Numbered from the stretch's first letter, positions 1 through 10,192 are shown. The stretch is 25,704 bases of DNA from JAAZHN01 sp964605575 (GCA_964605575.1 CAZSDG010000010.1:1-25704), one strand, 5' to 3'. A program made the numbers and translations. Notes: generated from the sequence alone by a model not told the origin.

Positions 1-482
1 TGTTTTTGTAAATCATTTTTAATATAATAAATAGTTTCCATATTATGAAGGCGATCGGCAAGTTTTATAAATAAAACTCTAACATCTTCTGATAAACCAA
101 CTAAAATCTTTCTTAAATAAATTGATGATGATTCTGATTCATCACTTAATTTTAATTTATTTATCTTAGAAACATTCTCAGTAATAAGTGCAACTTCATC
201 ACCAAATAGTTCTTTTATTTCTTCAATACTAATACTTTCATTAGTAACACTTTCATGTAAAAGTGCTGAAATAATTGTTTTTTCATCAACATTTAATTCA
301 GCTAAAATATAAGCAACGGCAATGCTGTGGGAAATAAGTTCAGCACCATCAGCTCTTTTAAAACCTTTTTGTCTTTCTTCAGCTAATTTTAAACAATTTT
401 CAATTTGTTCAATTATTTCCCCTTTAGGTAAATAATTTTTAACTCTTTTCATTAACATTTCGGAGGTTATTTGATTATTCAT
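1..482 (-). CDS. relA: RelA/SpoT-family (p)ppGpp enzyme, N-terminal HD domain (3' truncated by window)
   Basis: This is the first 160 codons of a RelA/SpoT homologue, the enzyme that makes and/or degrades the stringent-response alarmone (p)ppGpp. I translated it from ATG at 482, which has an AAGGAG ribosome site 7 bases upstream. The HD hydrolase domain is recognisable: ISHSIAVAYILAEL, the segment EEIKELFGDEVALI, and KLADRLHNMET. His52, His76 and Asp143 match the metal ligands of the family. However, the usual HDVVEDT loop reads HESVTNE: the HD aspartate is Glu77, and the catalytic Glu-Asp pair is Thr80-Asn81. Hydrolase activity is therefore doubtful. The synthetase, TGS and ACT domains would lie beyond the window edge and cannot be judged. 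The gene follows the ComN-like gene by 15 bases and is probably co-transcribed with it. Family membership is secure; the 'relA' name reflects the inferred loss of hydrolysis. Confidence 0.88.
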   Translation of the reverse strand, partial: MNNQITSEMLMKRVKNYLPKGEIIEQIENCLKLAEERQKGFKRADGAELISHSIAVAYILAELNVDEKTIISALLHESVTNESISIEEIKELFGDEVALITENVSKINKLKLSDESESSSIYLRKILVGLSEDVRVLFIKLADRLHNMETIYYIKNDLQK

Positions 483-497
483 TTTAATTCTCCTTGT

Positions 498-764
498 CTA
501 TAATAAATCATTAATATTTGTCTTTTTTCTACCCTTTAACTCTTCTAATAAATAATCTTTAATTAAATAATTAGGAACGTTTAAGATATCTGCAACTAAT
601 TCATCAATACTACCATCTAAAGATGTAAAATACTTAGTTGTTAAAAAGTTCCAAATATCTTCTTCATTTATATAATCCATTCCAAAACTTTCTAAACTAC
701 TCATCTTAGTTTTTAAAACTGGTAATAATTTTTTATATAAATCTTGATGAGGTATTTTACTCAT
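498..764 (-). CDS. comN: ComN-like post-transcriptional regulator
   Basis: A small acidic protein of 88 residues. Its pattern, with LYKKLLPVLKTKM near the start, then INEEDIWNFL, then DELVADILNV, resembles my memory of the ComN/YrzD family, short Bacillota proteins. Bacillus subtilis ComN controls the comE late-competence transcript after transcription. The ATG at 764 lies inside the end of the upstream phosphorylase gene (8-base overlap), so the two are probably translationally coupled. The RelA/SpoT gene follows 15 bases later. No signal peptide or membrane segment is visible, so it should be cytoplasmic. The assignment rests on remembered family features, not an alignment. Its target here is unknown, because no comE gene lies in the window. 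Confidence 0.6.
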   Translation of the reverse strand: MSKIPHQDLYKKLLPVLKTKMSSLESFGMDYINEEDIWNFLTTKYFTSLDGSIDELVADILNVPNYLIKDYLLEELKGRKKTNINDLL

Positions 765-1989
765 TTAAATCATCCTTTATTACAAAGTAATCTTCATTAT
801 TAAAATTACTTTGTTTATTATAATAAATATCCATTAAAATGTCATCTTTAGATACATAATCACCAATATTTTTCTTGATGATTACCCCGACTCCATAATC
901 GATATTATCATTTATTTCTTTTCTACCCGCCCCTAGATCAAAAACTAACTGAGCAATCTTTAGAGCATCAATACTTTTAATAATACCTGATTTTAAAGAT
1001 TTATATTGATAAACATTAGAAGCAATTTTTAACTCATTTAAATTACCACCTTGATAATTAATCAGTTCTTTAAACTTTTCATAAGCACTTTTATTATCAA
1101 TTGAAGATCTGGCTAATAAGTAGGCATCCATATAATTGATATTTTTAATTTTACTAATTATTTTACTGGCAAGATCAAGGGTTAGTTCACTTAGATTATT
1201 TTCTTTACCATTTAAAATTTCAATTACTTCCATAACTTCTAAAGCATTACCAATATTATTTCCTAAAGGATTATCCATATTAGTTATTTCAGTTAAAAGA
1301 TCGATCTCATATTTAGCCGCGATTAAATTCATAATTCTAATTAATTCATCAGCTTCAGTTTCATTTTCAATTAATGCTCCTAAGCCACATTTAACATCGA
1401 TTAAGACCAATTTAGAACCACAAGCAATCTTTTTACACATAATACTAACTGCGATTAAAGGAATTGATTTAACTGTATTTGTTGCATTTCTTAAATCGTA
1501 AATAACTTTATCAAGAGGAACCAAAGAACTAGTTTGTCCTGATAAGGAAATCCCAATTTCATCTATTTGTTTATATATTTCTTCATTAGTTAAATTAATA
1601 TTAATCCCAGGAATACTTTCTAATTTATCAATTGTCCCACCAGTTAAACCTAAACCTTTCCCACTCATCTTCGGAAATTTAATATCTAAACTAGCAAGAA
1701 TAGGTCCTAAAATAAGAGTTACCTTATCTCCTACTCCACCTGTTGAATGTTTATCCGCGGTTATTCCATAACTAGAAAAGTCTAATACTTCCCCACTTTT
1801 AACAAATATAGCAGTTAAATCAATTATTTCTTGATCACTTAGACCATGCTTATAAATTGATTTTAAAACATCAGTCATCTCTTTAGAATTAATATCTTTA
1901 TTTAAATAACCATTAAAAACAAAACTTAATTCATCATAACTAAGTATTATTTTATTTTCAAGTTTCTTGATTATATTTTCAATAGTCAT
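757..1989 (-). CDS. pdp: Pyrimidine-nucleoside (thymidine) phosphorylase
   Basis: This enzyme splits thymidine, uridine or deoxyuridine with phosphate into the free base and (deoxy)ribose-1-phosphate, in pyrimidine salvage. The signature blocks are clear: ADKHSTGGVGDKV (phosphate-binding loop with the conserved His), MSGKGLGLTGGTIDKLESIPG, and DLRNAT followed by the SIMCKKIA block, which supply the Arg, Ser and Lys that hold the base. The GSGAF-type motif reads CGLGALI, a mild deviation. The length, about 410 residues, is slightly short of the usual 430-440. I place the start at ATG 1989, where AGGAG sits 7 bases upstream. An in-frame ATG at 1995 lies directly against that site and is less likely. 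The gene overlaps the ComN-like gene by 8 bases. Substrate preference (thymidine-specific or broad) cannot be read from the sequence. Confidence 0.93.
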   Translation of the reverse strand: MTIENIIKKLENKIILSYDELSFVFNGYLNKDINSKEMTDVLKSIYKHGLSDQEIIDLTAIFVKSGEVLDFSSYGITADKHSTGGVGDKVTLILGPILASLDIKFPKMSGKGLGLTGGTIDKLESIPGININLTNEEIYKQIDEIGISLSGQTSSLVPLDKVIYDLRNATNTVKSIPLIAVSIMCKKIACGSKLVLIDVKCGLGALIENETEADELIRIMNLIAAKYEIDLLTEITNMDNPLGNNIGNALEVMEVIEILNGKENNLSELTLDLASKIISKIKNINYMDAYLLARSSIDNKSAYEKFKELINYQGGNLNELKIASNVYQYKSLKSGIIKSIDALKIAQLVFDLGAGRKEINDNIDYGVGVIIKKNIGDYVSKDDILMDIYYNKQSNFNNEDYFVIKDDLNE

Positions 1990-2013
1990 ATACATTCTCC
2001 TAAAAAAAGTATA

Positions 2014-2043
2014 ACAAAAATAGATAGAATAATCTATCTATTT
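2014..2043 (-). terminator. Rho-independent terminator after the duplicated CxC protein gene
   Basis: Reading the minus strand, a 10-bp stem (AAATAGATAG with CTATCTATTT, loop ATTATT) is followed by a run of T. It lies just after the stop at 2046 and before the phosphorylase gene. The stem is AT-rich, so some readthrough into the phosphorylase operon is likely. The core 18 bases recur in the terminator at 12808-12832. Confidence 0.7.
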
Positions 2044-2045
2044 AA

Positions 2046-2534
2046 TTAATAATAACGATTAGGTTTTAATGTATAAGCCGGATCTTTTTCTTTTTCTAAA
2101 TTTTGATGAACTGGGCAAATAAATCCATATAGTAAATCACAGTTACAAGCTAATGAAAGCCAACGATCTAATGTAGCGGCATGAGGCACGAATTTATTTA
2201 CTCCTCCATATTGATCACTGTCAAGTATTTGTTCTAAAACTTGTTCTTTACTCATTTGAACTCTACTAGCAAATTCATTTATATTAATCATTCCTAATTC
2301 ATTTAATGAAGTATGAACATCACAAAAATCATCTTCTAATAAATGACATACACAGGTAGCATTAATCCAATCAACTAATTTCATTTTTTCAGGAATAATT
2401 AAATTAGTTTTAATAAATCCATCATCACTACTATGAATCCATTTAATCGTATTGATTACTTGTTCTTTTGACATCTTAACTAAATTTGCATATTCATCAA
2501 TAGTTAAAACTTTAAAATAGTCTATTTCTTCCAT
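2046..2534 (-). CDS. Unrecognised protein with two tandem CxC-x7-CxxH repeats
   Basis: I do not recognise this 162-residue family. The protein is an internal duplication. Residues about 10-77 and 83-146 each contain a helical segment with the identical MSKEQV motif (21-26 and 94-99). In each, a Trp-containing helix and a Cys/His cluster follow: C61-x-C63-x7-C71-x2-H74 and C130-x-C132-x7-C140-x2-H143. The spacing is the same in both halves, which suggests one metal site, probably zinc, per repeat. The IDEYANLVKMSKEQVINTI segment has the feel of a helix-turn-helix, so nucleic-acid binding is possible, but this is inference. There is no signal peptide or membrane segment. The ribosome site (GGGAGG) and an extended -10 promoter upstream support expression. 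It lies upstream of the phosphorylase gene, separated from it by a terminator. Confidence 0.85.
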   Translation of the reverse strand: MEEIDYFKVLTIDEYANLVKMSKEQVINTIKWIHSSDDGFIKTNLIIPEKMKLVDWINATCVCHLLEDDFCDVHTSLNELGMININEFASRVQMSKEQVLEQILDSDQYGGVNKFVPHAATLDRWLSLACNCDLLYGFICPVHQNLEKEKDPAYTLKPNRYY

Positions 2535-2554
2535 AGAAACCTCCCTTGTTACTT

Positions 2555-2563
2555 ATTATAACA
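2555..2563 (-). promoter_or_regulatory. Extended -10 promoter for the CxC-repeat protein
   Basis: On the minus strand TGTTATAAT matches the extended -10 consensus (TG-n-TATAAT). The -35 region is poor, which is common for extended -10 promoters. It lies about 20 bases before the start codon at 2534. Confidence 0.55.
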
Positions 2564-2591
2564 TAATAAAATACTAATTAAAATATTAAAC

Positions 2592-2620
2592 TTGCTTAAT
2601 TTAAATAATACATGTAAGAT
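2592..2620 (+). promoter_or_regulatory. Sigma-A-type promoter for the sugar kinase gene
   Basis: TTGCTT (2592-2597) and TAAGAT (2615-2620) are separated by 17 bases. The element lies just upstream of the AAGGAG ribosome site and GTG start at 2641. Confidence 0.6.
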
Positions 2621-2640
2621 AATTTTAAAGGAGTGGTTTG

Positions 2641-3807
2641 GTGAATAAAATTGAAAATATCGCGAATAATTTTAATATTGAAGGTAAATTAATTGAAATA
2701 AAAGAATTAGGTGGTGGGAATATTAATCGCACTTTCCTTTTAACATTTTTTAATCAAGGTAGTATTGATCGGTATATTTTTCAAAGAATAAACACAACGG
2801 TTTTTAATGAACCACATAATTTGATGCAAAGGATTGAACAAGTTACTACTCATATGAAAAATAAGCAAACTAATGGAGCTCAAGTCTTACAAGTAATTAA
2901 AACTAATGAAAACAATACACTGCATGTTATAAATGATAATGGTTCAGTTGAGTATTGGCGGGTGTACGAACAAATAAAAGATGCGATAAGTTATAATGAT
3001 ATGTCTGAAGTACCAAGTGGAATTAAAGAAGAGGTTTCTTTTAAAATTGGTCAAGCATTCGGTAATTTCTTAAAACTTGTTAGTGATTATCCTGAAGATG
3101 GTCTAAAAGATCCAATTGATAATTTTCATAATACTGAGTATATTTATCAAGAATTTTTAAAAGATGTGCAAAGAGACCCTGTTAAAAGAGTTGCTAATTG
3201 TCAAGATGAAATCGATTTTGTTATTCAAAGAGAAAAATTGTATTATTTACTTAATGAGTTACATAAAAAAGGTTTAATTCCTAAAAGATTAAATCATAAT
3301 GATACGAAAATAAATAATGTTTTAATTTGTTGGGAAACAAATTGTTCTTCAGTAATCGATTTAGATACAGTTATGCCTGGAATGTTAAGTGATCCAGCTG
3401 ATGCTTTAAGATCATTAATTAATGAAGCTGGTGAAGAAGTAAAAGATTTATCTTTAATTGAAATTAATTTTGATATTTTAAAATCTTTTATTGAAGGTTA
3501 TGCTAGTGAAACTTATAATGTATTTAATGAAATAGAAATTAATAATATTGGTAATGCTCTCCATATTATTTCTTTAGAATTAGGAATGAGATTTTTAAAT
3601 GATTACATAAATGGTGATGTATATTTTCGGGTTAACCCAAAAATTCAAGATCATAATCTGCAAAGGGCAAAAGTCCAATTTCAATTAGCTAAAAAAATTG
3701 AACAAAATAAAAAAACAATTGAAGAAATTATTTATTCAGTTTATGCAAATGCCAAAAATCAAGAAAAAGCAAAACAATATATATTAGATAATAAAAAAAG
3801 TAGTTAA
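2641..3807 (+). CDS. nahK: N-acetylhexosamine 1-kinase-like sugar kinase
   Basis: A kinase of the aminoglycoside/choline phosphotransferase (APH) fold. The closest match I recall is bifidobacterial NahK, which phosphorylates GlcNAc or GalNAc at C1. Shared features run in order: GGGNINRTFLL (nucleotide loop), IFQRINTTVFNEPHNLM, HNDTKINNVL (Brenner motif with the catalytic Asp), VIDLDTVMPG (metal-binding Asp), and near the C-terminus ELGMRFLNDYINGDVYFR and HNLQRAK. The length of 388 residues is slightly above the roughly 360 of NahK. I chose GTG at 2641, with AAGGAG 7 bases upstream; an in-frame TTG at 2638 is too close to that site. The gene has its own promoter and ends in a terminator shared with dnaJ. 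The family is secure. The exact sugar is inferred, and other hexosamines or related alcohols are possible. Confidence 0.8.
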   Translation: MNKIENIANNFNIEGKLIEIKELGGGNINRTFLLTFFNQGSIDRYIFQRINTTVFNEPHNLMQRIEQVTTHMKNKQTNGAQVLQVIKTNENNTLHVINDNGSVEYWRVYEQIKDAISYNDMSEVPSGIKEEVSFKIGQAFGNFLKLVSDYPEDGLKDPIDNFHNTEYIYQEFLKDVQRDPVKRVANCQDEIDFVIQREKLYYLLNELHKKGLIPKRLNHNDTKINNVLICWETNCSSVIDLDTVMPGMLSDPADALRSLINEAGEEVKDLSLIEINFDILKSFIEGYASETYNVFNEIEINNIGNALHIISLELGMRFLNDYINGDVYFRVNPKIQDHNLQRAKVQFQLAKKIEQNKKTIEEIIYSVYANAKNQEKAKQYILDNKKSS

Positions 3808-3818
3808 ACTACTTTTTT
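3793..3818. terminator. Bidirectional terminator between sugar kinase and dnaJ
   Basis: An 11-bp perfect stem (AAAAAAGTAGT with ACTACTTTTTT) surrounds a 3-base loop. The loop is the TAA stop of the kinase gene (3805-3807), and the dnaJ stop lies in the other arm. A-tract and T-tract on opposite arms serve both strands. Confidence 0.85.
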
Positions 3819-4960
3819 GTTGCATACTTTTTAAAATTATTAAATACTATTTCATTATCTAAAGAAGTATTAGCTAACTCTTCAATTATTTTCTTTTGTT
3901 TACGATCTATTTTCTTAGGAATTACAACATTGATAGTTAAGAACATATCTCCTTTATTACCATTTGCATCATGGATTCCTTTAGCTTTTAATTTTAAAAT
4001 ATCACCACTTTGAGTACCTTCTTTAATTTGAACTTCGACTTGTCCATGGATTGTTGGTATATCAATTTTTTTACCTAGTATAGCGTCAGTTATGGTAATT
4101 GGAACTTCTAAGAATATATCTACCCCATCTCTTGTAAATAATGGATGTGGCTTAATATTAAATTCAATATAAAGATCACCATTAGGACCATTATTGATAC
4201 CAGCCCCACCTTTACCACTTAATCTTAATCTAGTATGTTCATCAACTCCAGCAGGAACATTGATAATTAAATCTTTTTCTTTAATTACCCGGCCATTACC
4301 ACGACATGATGAACATTGTTTAGCATAAGTTGAACCCTTACCTTGACAATGCGGACAAGATGTTTCAGTTTGAAATACACCAAACATTGTTCTTTGTTCG
4401 GAGATTACTCGACCAGCTCCACCACAAGTTGAACATGTTTTTTTCTCAAATCCACCTTCACCATGACATTCATCACAAGTTTCTTCAAGGTCAAGAGAAA
4501 TTTCTTTTTCGACCCCAAAGGCTGCTTCTTCAAAGGTTAAATTAATATTTGCTAGGTGATCATCACCTTTGACTTTCGCATTAGGATTTCTTCTTCTCCT
4601 GCTTCCGCCAAAGCCAAATGCTCCTCCTAAAAGGTCATCTAAGATAGAATCAAGGTCAACACCTTCAAAGCCTGAAAAACCACCACCAAAGCCACCGTAT
4701 GAGTAACCACCTGCCCCACCTTGAGAAGCTGCTTGCTTATAAGCATCATGACCAAACTGATCATATTGAGCTCGTTTTTCTTTATCAGATAAAACTGAGT
4801 ATGCCTCCCCTATTTCTTTAAACTTTTCTTGGGCACCTTCTTCTTTATTAACATCAGGATGATATTTTTTAGCCAATTTACGAAAAGCTGACTTTAATTC
4901 ATCATCTGTTGCATTTTTAGAAACACCAAGTAATTCGTAATAATCTTTGTTACTTGCCAT
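3809..4960 (-). CDS. dnaJ: Chaperone protein DnaJ (Hsp40)
   Basis: The co-chaperone that delivers unfolded substrates to DnaK and stimulates its ATPase. The J domain is at the N-terminus ([24 protein letters not shown], with the HPD motif in KYHPDVN). A Gly/Phe-rich linker follows (about 80-120), and then all four zinc-binding CxxCxGxG repeats: [24 protein letters not shown] and CSSCRGNG. The C-terminal substrate-binding domains complete it. At 383 residues it is normal length, so this is a full type I DnaJ. It is the last gene of the hrcA operon, separated from dnaK by pepF (16-base gap), and ends in the shared terminator. Heat regulation through the upstream CIRCE is expected if transcription continues through pepF. 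Confidence 0.98.
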   Translation of the reverse strand: MASNKDYYELLGVSKNATDDELKSAFRKLAKKYHPDVNKEEGAQEKFKEIGEAYSVLSDKEKRAQYDQFGHDAYKQAASQGGAGGYSYGGFGGGFSGFEGVDLDSILDDLLGGAFGFGGSRRRRNPNAKVKGDDHLANINLTFEEAAFGVEKEISLDLEETCDECHGEGGFEKKTCSTCGGAGRVISEQRTMFGVFQTETSCPHCQGKGSTYAKQCSSCRGNGRVIKEKDLIINVPAGVDEHTRLRLSGKGGAGINNGPNGDLYIEFNIKPHPLFTRDGVDIFLEVPITITDAILGKKIDIPTIHGQVEVQIKEGTQSGDILKLKAKGIHDANGNKGDMFLTINVVIPKKIDRKQKKIIEELANTSLDNEIVFNNFKKYATKK

Positions 4961-4976
4961 ATATTTATCATCCTTT

Positions 4977-6728
4977 CTAAATTAATTTTTTATATTCTTC
5001 TATATATTTTTTAAATAAAACTAATGCTTCATTAATTACATCTTGTTTGCTTAAATCAATTCCGGCATCTTTTAAAACTTCTAATGGGTATTTTTTTGAA
5101 CCACTTTTTAAGAAGTTTAAGTAATTTTCTACAGACTTCTCTTCTTGATTGATTATTCTACTGGCAAATACATAAGCAACTGCAAGTCCTATTGCATATT
5201 TATAGACATAGAAACTACTATAAAAATGAGGAATTCTTAATGCTTCATATTTAATTAATTCATCTTGGATTACAGACTTGCCATAATAATCCTCATTAAT
5301 TTTAGCATATATATTTAATAATTTGTTATTTGTTAATACTTCACCGTTAAATTCTAGATCATGAATTTCTTTTTCAAATTCTGCAAACTGAGTTTGTCTA
5401 AATATTGAACCTTTAAATGACTCTAATATTGTTTCAATGATAGTTTTTTTCATATTTTTATCTTTACTTGTTTTAAGTAAATAATCAAATAAAAGTAATT
5501 CATGGGTATTAGAAGCGATTTCAGCAACAAATATTGAGTAATCACTATAATGATATGGATTATACTTATTTGAGTAATATGAGTGCATTGAATGCCCTAA
5601 TTCATGAGCTAAAGTTTCAACAGAATTTAAAGTTTTATTATAATTCATTAAAATATATGGTTTAGTCTCATAATGACCAAATGAATAAGCTCCACTCATC
5701 TTTCCTTTATTTGGATAAACATCAACCCAATGATTATTTAAACCATCTTTAGCAATATTATAATACTCATCTCCCATTACTTTTAAGGATTCTAATACTA
5801 GATTTTTAGCTTCTTCATAAGAATATTCAGTATTCTCTTCTTTATTTAAAGGTACATATAAATCATACATATGTAATTCTTTTAATCCCAGTTCACTTTT
5901 CTTTAAATCTAAGTATTCATTAAATAAGGGAATATTTTTTCGAACTGATTTAATTAAATTAGTATATATTTTAGGATCAACTTTATCACTATTTAAATAC
6001 ATTTCCAAAGGACTCTTATATTTACGAATATTTGAGATAAATATATTATTTTTAACTTCACTTATTAAACATTCTGATATAGCATTTTGTCTTTTTTTAA
6101 AATATTCATGATATAAAGTAAAAGCAGACTCTCTTATTTCTCGATCATTATGTCTAATAAAATTACTATAATTTCCATGGGTTAATTCTTCATCATTAAC
6201 TTTTCCAAAATAACAATCAGTATCATTTAGCTTAGAAAATACCCTGGAATTAGTATCGCGAATTGTACTAGATAAACTAAGAATATTTTCTTCTTTTTCT
6301 GATAAGAAATGTTTTTTTTCAAGTCTTATTTTATCTATAAGTTCTTTATATTCTAATAATTTATCATTATTTTTATATAATTCAGTTAATTGTTTATCAC
6401 TTATTTTTAAGACTTCTAATTCAAAAAAGTTTGTTTCAAAACTAAATATATCTAAGAGATTAGTTATTTTATTTAATAGTTCATTATTATTTTCATCTAG
6501 ACTATTTAAATCATAATTCATCTTCGCATAAACGTATAATTTAGAGATTATTCTTTCTAAATCGATTAGTTCTGTTAATGATTCAAATAAATTATTTTTA
6601 ACATCGTTTTTATATTTTTTATATTTATCTATTCTTTCTTTTAAGCAATCATATTCTTGATTCCAAACATGGAAAGAAGGATAAATTTTATCCAAATCCC
6701 ATCTGTCATCTTTATTAGTTTTGGTCAT
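4977..6728 (-). CDS. pepF: Oligoendopeptidase F (M3 family zinc metallopeptidase)
   Basis: A cytoplasmic peptidase that cleaves oligopeptides of medium length. The M3 zinc site is visible as [12 protein letters not shown] (HExxH with the PepF-type following His), and the downstream glutamate lies in the [12 protein letters not shown] segment. Other typical blocks are [34 protein letters not shown] and [13 protein letters not shown]. At 583 residues it is complete compared with the usual ~600. AGGAGG sits 6 bases before the ATG. Its position is unusual: it lies between dnaK (18-base gap) and dnaJ (16-base gap) with no promoter or terminator visible, so it should be transcribed with the heat-shock operon. 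A role in turnover of stress-generated peptides is inference. Confidence 0.93.
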   Translation of the reverse strand: MTKTNKDDRWDLDKIYPSFHVWNQEYDCLKERIDKYKKYKNDVKNNLFESLTELIDLERIISKLYVYAKMNYDLNSLDENNNELLNKITNLLDIFSFETNFFELEVLKISDKQLTELYKNNDKLLEYKELIDKIRLEKKHFLSEKEENILSLSSTIRDTNSRVFSKLNDTDCYFGKVNDEELTHGNYSNFIRHNDREIRESAFTLYHEYFKKRQNAISECLISEVKNNIFISNIRKYKSPLEMYLNSDKVDPKIYTNLIKSVRKNIPLFNEYLDLKKSELGLKELHMYDLYVPLNKEENTEYSYEEAKNLVLESLKVMGDEYYNIAKDGLNNHWVDVYPNKGKMSGAYSFGHYETKPYILMNYNKTLNSVETLAHELGHSMHSYYSNKYNPYHYSDYSIFVAEIASNTHELLLFDYLLKTSKDKNMKKTIIETILESFKGSIFRQTQFAEFEKEIHDLEFNGEVLTNNKLLNIYAKINEDYYGKSVIQDELIKYEALRIPHFYSSFYVYKYAIGLAVAYVFASRIINQEEKSVENYLNFLKSGSKKYPLEVLKDAGIDLSKQDVINEALVLFKKYIEEYKKLI

Positions 6729-6746
6729 ATTTATCCTCCTAAGTAA

Positions 6747-8594
<1,848 letters not shown>

Positions 8595-8610
8595 TCATCT
8601 CTCCTTTTTC

Positions 8611-9105
8611 TTATTCATTTACTTTAACCATTGCTGGTCGAATAACCTTATCTTTATATTTATAACCTTTTTGGAAAATATCTAAGACAATTCCTTGTTC
8701 TTCTTCGATAATATTTTCCATTACCACTGCCTCCATAAAATTAGGATCAAATGGTCTGTTTAGGGCCTCTATTTCTTCTACCCCAATACTTTTTAAATAA
8801 CTAAGTAGATTACCATAAATCATTTTAAATCCACTTAGGAATTTACTTAATTCATCATCCAAGTTTGTATCATCTAGGCCTATAGCTCTTTCAAAATTAT
8901 CCACTATATTTAAGATGTTAATAATCATCTCTTCGCCTTCATATTTACGAAACTTAGCTATTTCTTCTTCTTGTCTTTTACGCATATTGACCATTTCTGC
9001 TTGAATTCTTAAACTTTTTTCTTTTTCAAGCTGTAACTCTTCTTTTAATTTAGTTACTTCTTTACTCTCTTTTTTTACTTGCTTTTCTTCTTTGTTTTTT
9101 GTCAT
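8611..9105 (-). CDS. grpE: Nucleotide exchange factor GrpE
   Basis: The exchange factor that releases ADP from DnaK. The N-terminal half is a highly charged coiled coil (Lys/Glu-rich, about residues 1-55). The core motifs follow: AEMVNMRKRQEEE, DNFERAIGL, and the C-terminal beta domain RPFDPNFMEAVVMENI ending in YKDKVIRPAMVKV. At 164 residues it is slightly short but complete. It starts 4 bases after the hrcA TGA stop, so the two are probably translationally coupled. The ribosome site (GAAAGTGA) is weak. Confidence 0.97.
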   Translation of the reverse strand: MTKNKEEKQVKKESKEVTKLKEELQLEKEKSLRIQAEMVNMRKRQEEEIAKFRKYEGEEMIINILNIVDNFERAIGLDDTNLDDELSKFLSGFKMIYGNLLSYLKSIGVEEIEALNRPFDPNFMEAVVMENIIEEEQGIVLDIFQKGYKYKDKVIRPAMVKVNE

Positions 9106-9109
9106 TATT

Positions 9110-10105
9110 TCACTTTCTTTCTTCTATTTGCTCTTTAATATAATTCATTAAGGTAATAACTCTATCATATTCCATCCGTTTAGGACCGATAATTGCTAAA
9201 GTCCCCTCTTCATCATTAACCTTATAGCTTGTTTTAATAATAGTTAGATCTGGGTCAAATTCTGTTTCCTCACCAATAAAGATATTTATTTCTTTATCAT
9301 TAGTTTCAATTTTGGAAATTAACTCTTCATCTTCAAACTTAGAGATAATATCTTTTATCTTCTTTGGATCGTTATATTCAGGTTGCTTTAAGATATTAGA
9401 TTTACCACTAAAGAAAACATTGCTATTTGAAACTGTAAAATCACTAAATGTTTGATGAAAGAATTTAGTTACTTCATCATATTTTTTTATTACTTTAGCA
9501 ATCTCTGGTTTGATTTCAAACTCTAAGCGCGAATTAATATTATCAATTGGTGTTCCTACTAACATTTTATTAATTATTTCACTAGTTCTAACTAATTCAT
9601 CTAAGTTGATATTATTTGGTATAATCATTTGTTTATTATGAACTATCCCGTGATCAGTTACTAAGACTGTAACTACTTTATTACCGCCTAAAGGAATAAT
9701 ATTAACTTGTTTTAAGGTATTTTCTTTAGATGCTTTACCTAATACTACTGAAGTATAATTAGTCATCTCCGAGATTATTTCCATACATTTAGTAATCGTA
9801 TCACTTAAAACTAATTCATTATTTCTAAATAGTGCTTGGAGTTTTAAAATATCATCTCCTGATAACTCTTTTGGTTTCATTAAGTTTTCGACATAATAAC
9901 GATATCCTGCCTCAGAAGGAATCCTCCCACTTGATGAATGGGTTTTTTCAATTAACCCAGCATCTTCTAAGATAACCATTTCATTACGAATTGTTGCACT
10001 TGAACATTTAAGTTTTTCACATAGAGATTTAGAACCAACTGGTTTAACATCTTTAATATAAGTTTCGACGATTTCTTTTAAGAGCTCATCCTGCCTATTT
10101 AACAT
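9110..10105 (-). CDS. hrcA: Heat-inducible transcription repressor HrcA
   Basis: The repressor that binds CIRCE and controls class I heat-shock genes. The N-terminal winged helix shows LKEIVETYIKDVKPVGSKSL and SSATIRNEMVILEDAGLIEK, followed by SSSGRIPSEAGYRYYV, all typical of HrcA. The 331-residue length is standard. The ATG at 10105 follows an AGAGGTGA ribosome site. It is first in the operon hrcA-grpE-dnaK-pepF-dnaJ, so it represses itself through the adjacent CIRCE. It ends in TGA, which shows that TGA is a stop codon in this genome. Confidence 0.98.
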   Translation of the reverse strand: MLNRQDELLKEIVETYIKDVKPVGSKSLCEKLKCSSATIRNEMVILEDAGLIEKTHSSSGRIPSEAGYRYYVENLMKPKELSGDDILKLQALFRNNELVLSDTITKCMEIISEMTNYTSVVLGKASKENTLKQVNIIPLGGNKVVTVLVTDHGIVHNKQMIIPNNINLDELVRTSEIINKMLVGTPIDNINSRLEFEIKPEIAKVIKKYDEVTKFFHQTFSDFTVSNSNVFFSGKSNILKQPEYNDPKKIKDIISKFEDEELISKIETNDKEINIFIGEETEFDPDLTIIKTSYKVNDEEGTLAIIGPKRMEYDRVITLMNYIKEQIEERK

Positions 10106-10118
10106 TAAATCACCTCTT

Positions 10119-10145
10119 TTAGCACACGTTTTATCTGAGTGCTAA
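10119..10145 (-). promoter_or_regulatory. CIRCE operator (HrcA binding site)
   Basis: An inverted repeat of 9-base arms around a 9-base spacer: TTAGCACAC, N9, GAGTGCTAA. The consensus is TTAGCACTC-N9-GAGTGCTAA, so only one base of one arm deviates. It sits between the -10 box and the hrcA start, the classic position for repression. Confidence 0.97.
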
Positions 10146-10149
10146 ATTA

Positions 10150-10178
10150 ATTATAAGACTAATTTTAGCACTTGTCAA
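10150..10178 (-). promoter_or_regulatory. Sigma-A promoter of the hrcA heat-shock operon
   Basis: On the minus strand a perfect TTGACA (10173-10178) and a perfect TATAAT (10150-10155) are 17 bases apart. The CIRCE follows immediately downstream, so the transcript starts within or next to the operator. Confidence 0.93.
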
Positions 10179-10192
10179 CTATTAATTGCTAA
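10165..10192 (-). promoter_or_regulatory. Possible second, degenerate CIRCE-like dyad over the -35 box
   Basis: TTAGCA (10165-10170) and TGCTAA (10187-10192) form the outer arms of an inverted repeat 28 bases long, one base longer than a CIRCE. The dyad covers the TTGACA box of the hrcA promoter. The inner arm bases match the consensus poorly on one side, so HrcA binding here is uncertain. Confidence 0.35.

Noticed and set aside
1136..1501. Open frame antisense to the phosphorylase gene
   Set aside because: It overlaps a clearly conserved gene, has no ribosome site and encodes a biased hydrophobic sequence of the kind expected opposite coding DNA.
4330..4545. Open frame antisense to the zinc-finger part of dnaJ
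   Set aside because: It mirrors the conserved CxxCxGxG codons and has no start signal.
9110..9112. Possibility of the Mycoplasma code (TGA = Trp)
   Set aside because: Every conserved protein is unbroken in the standard code, tryptophan is TGG, and HrcA ends correctly at a TGA.
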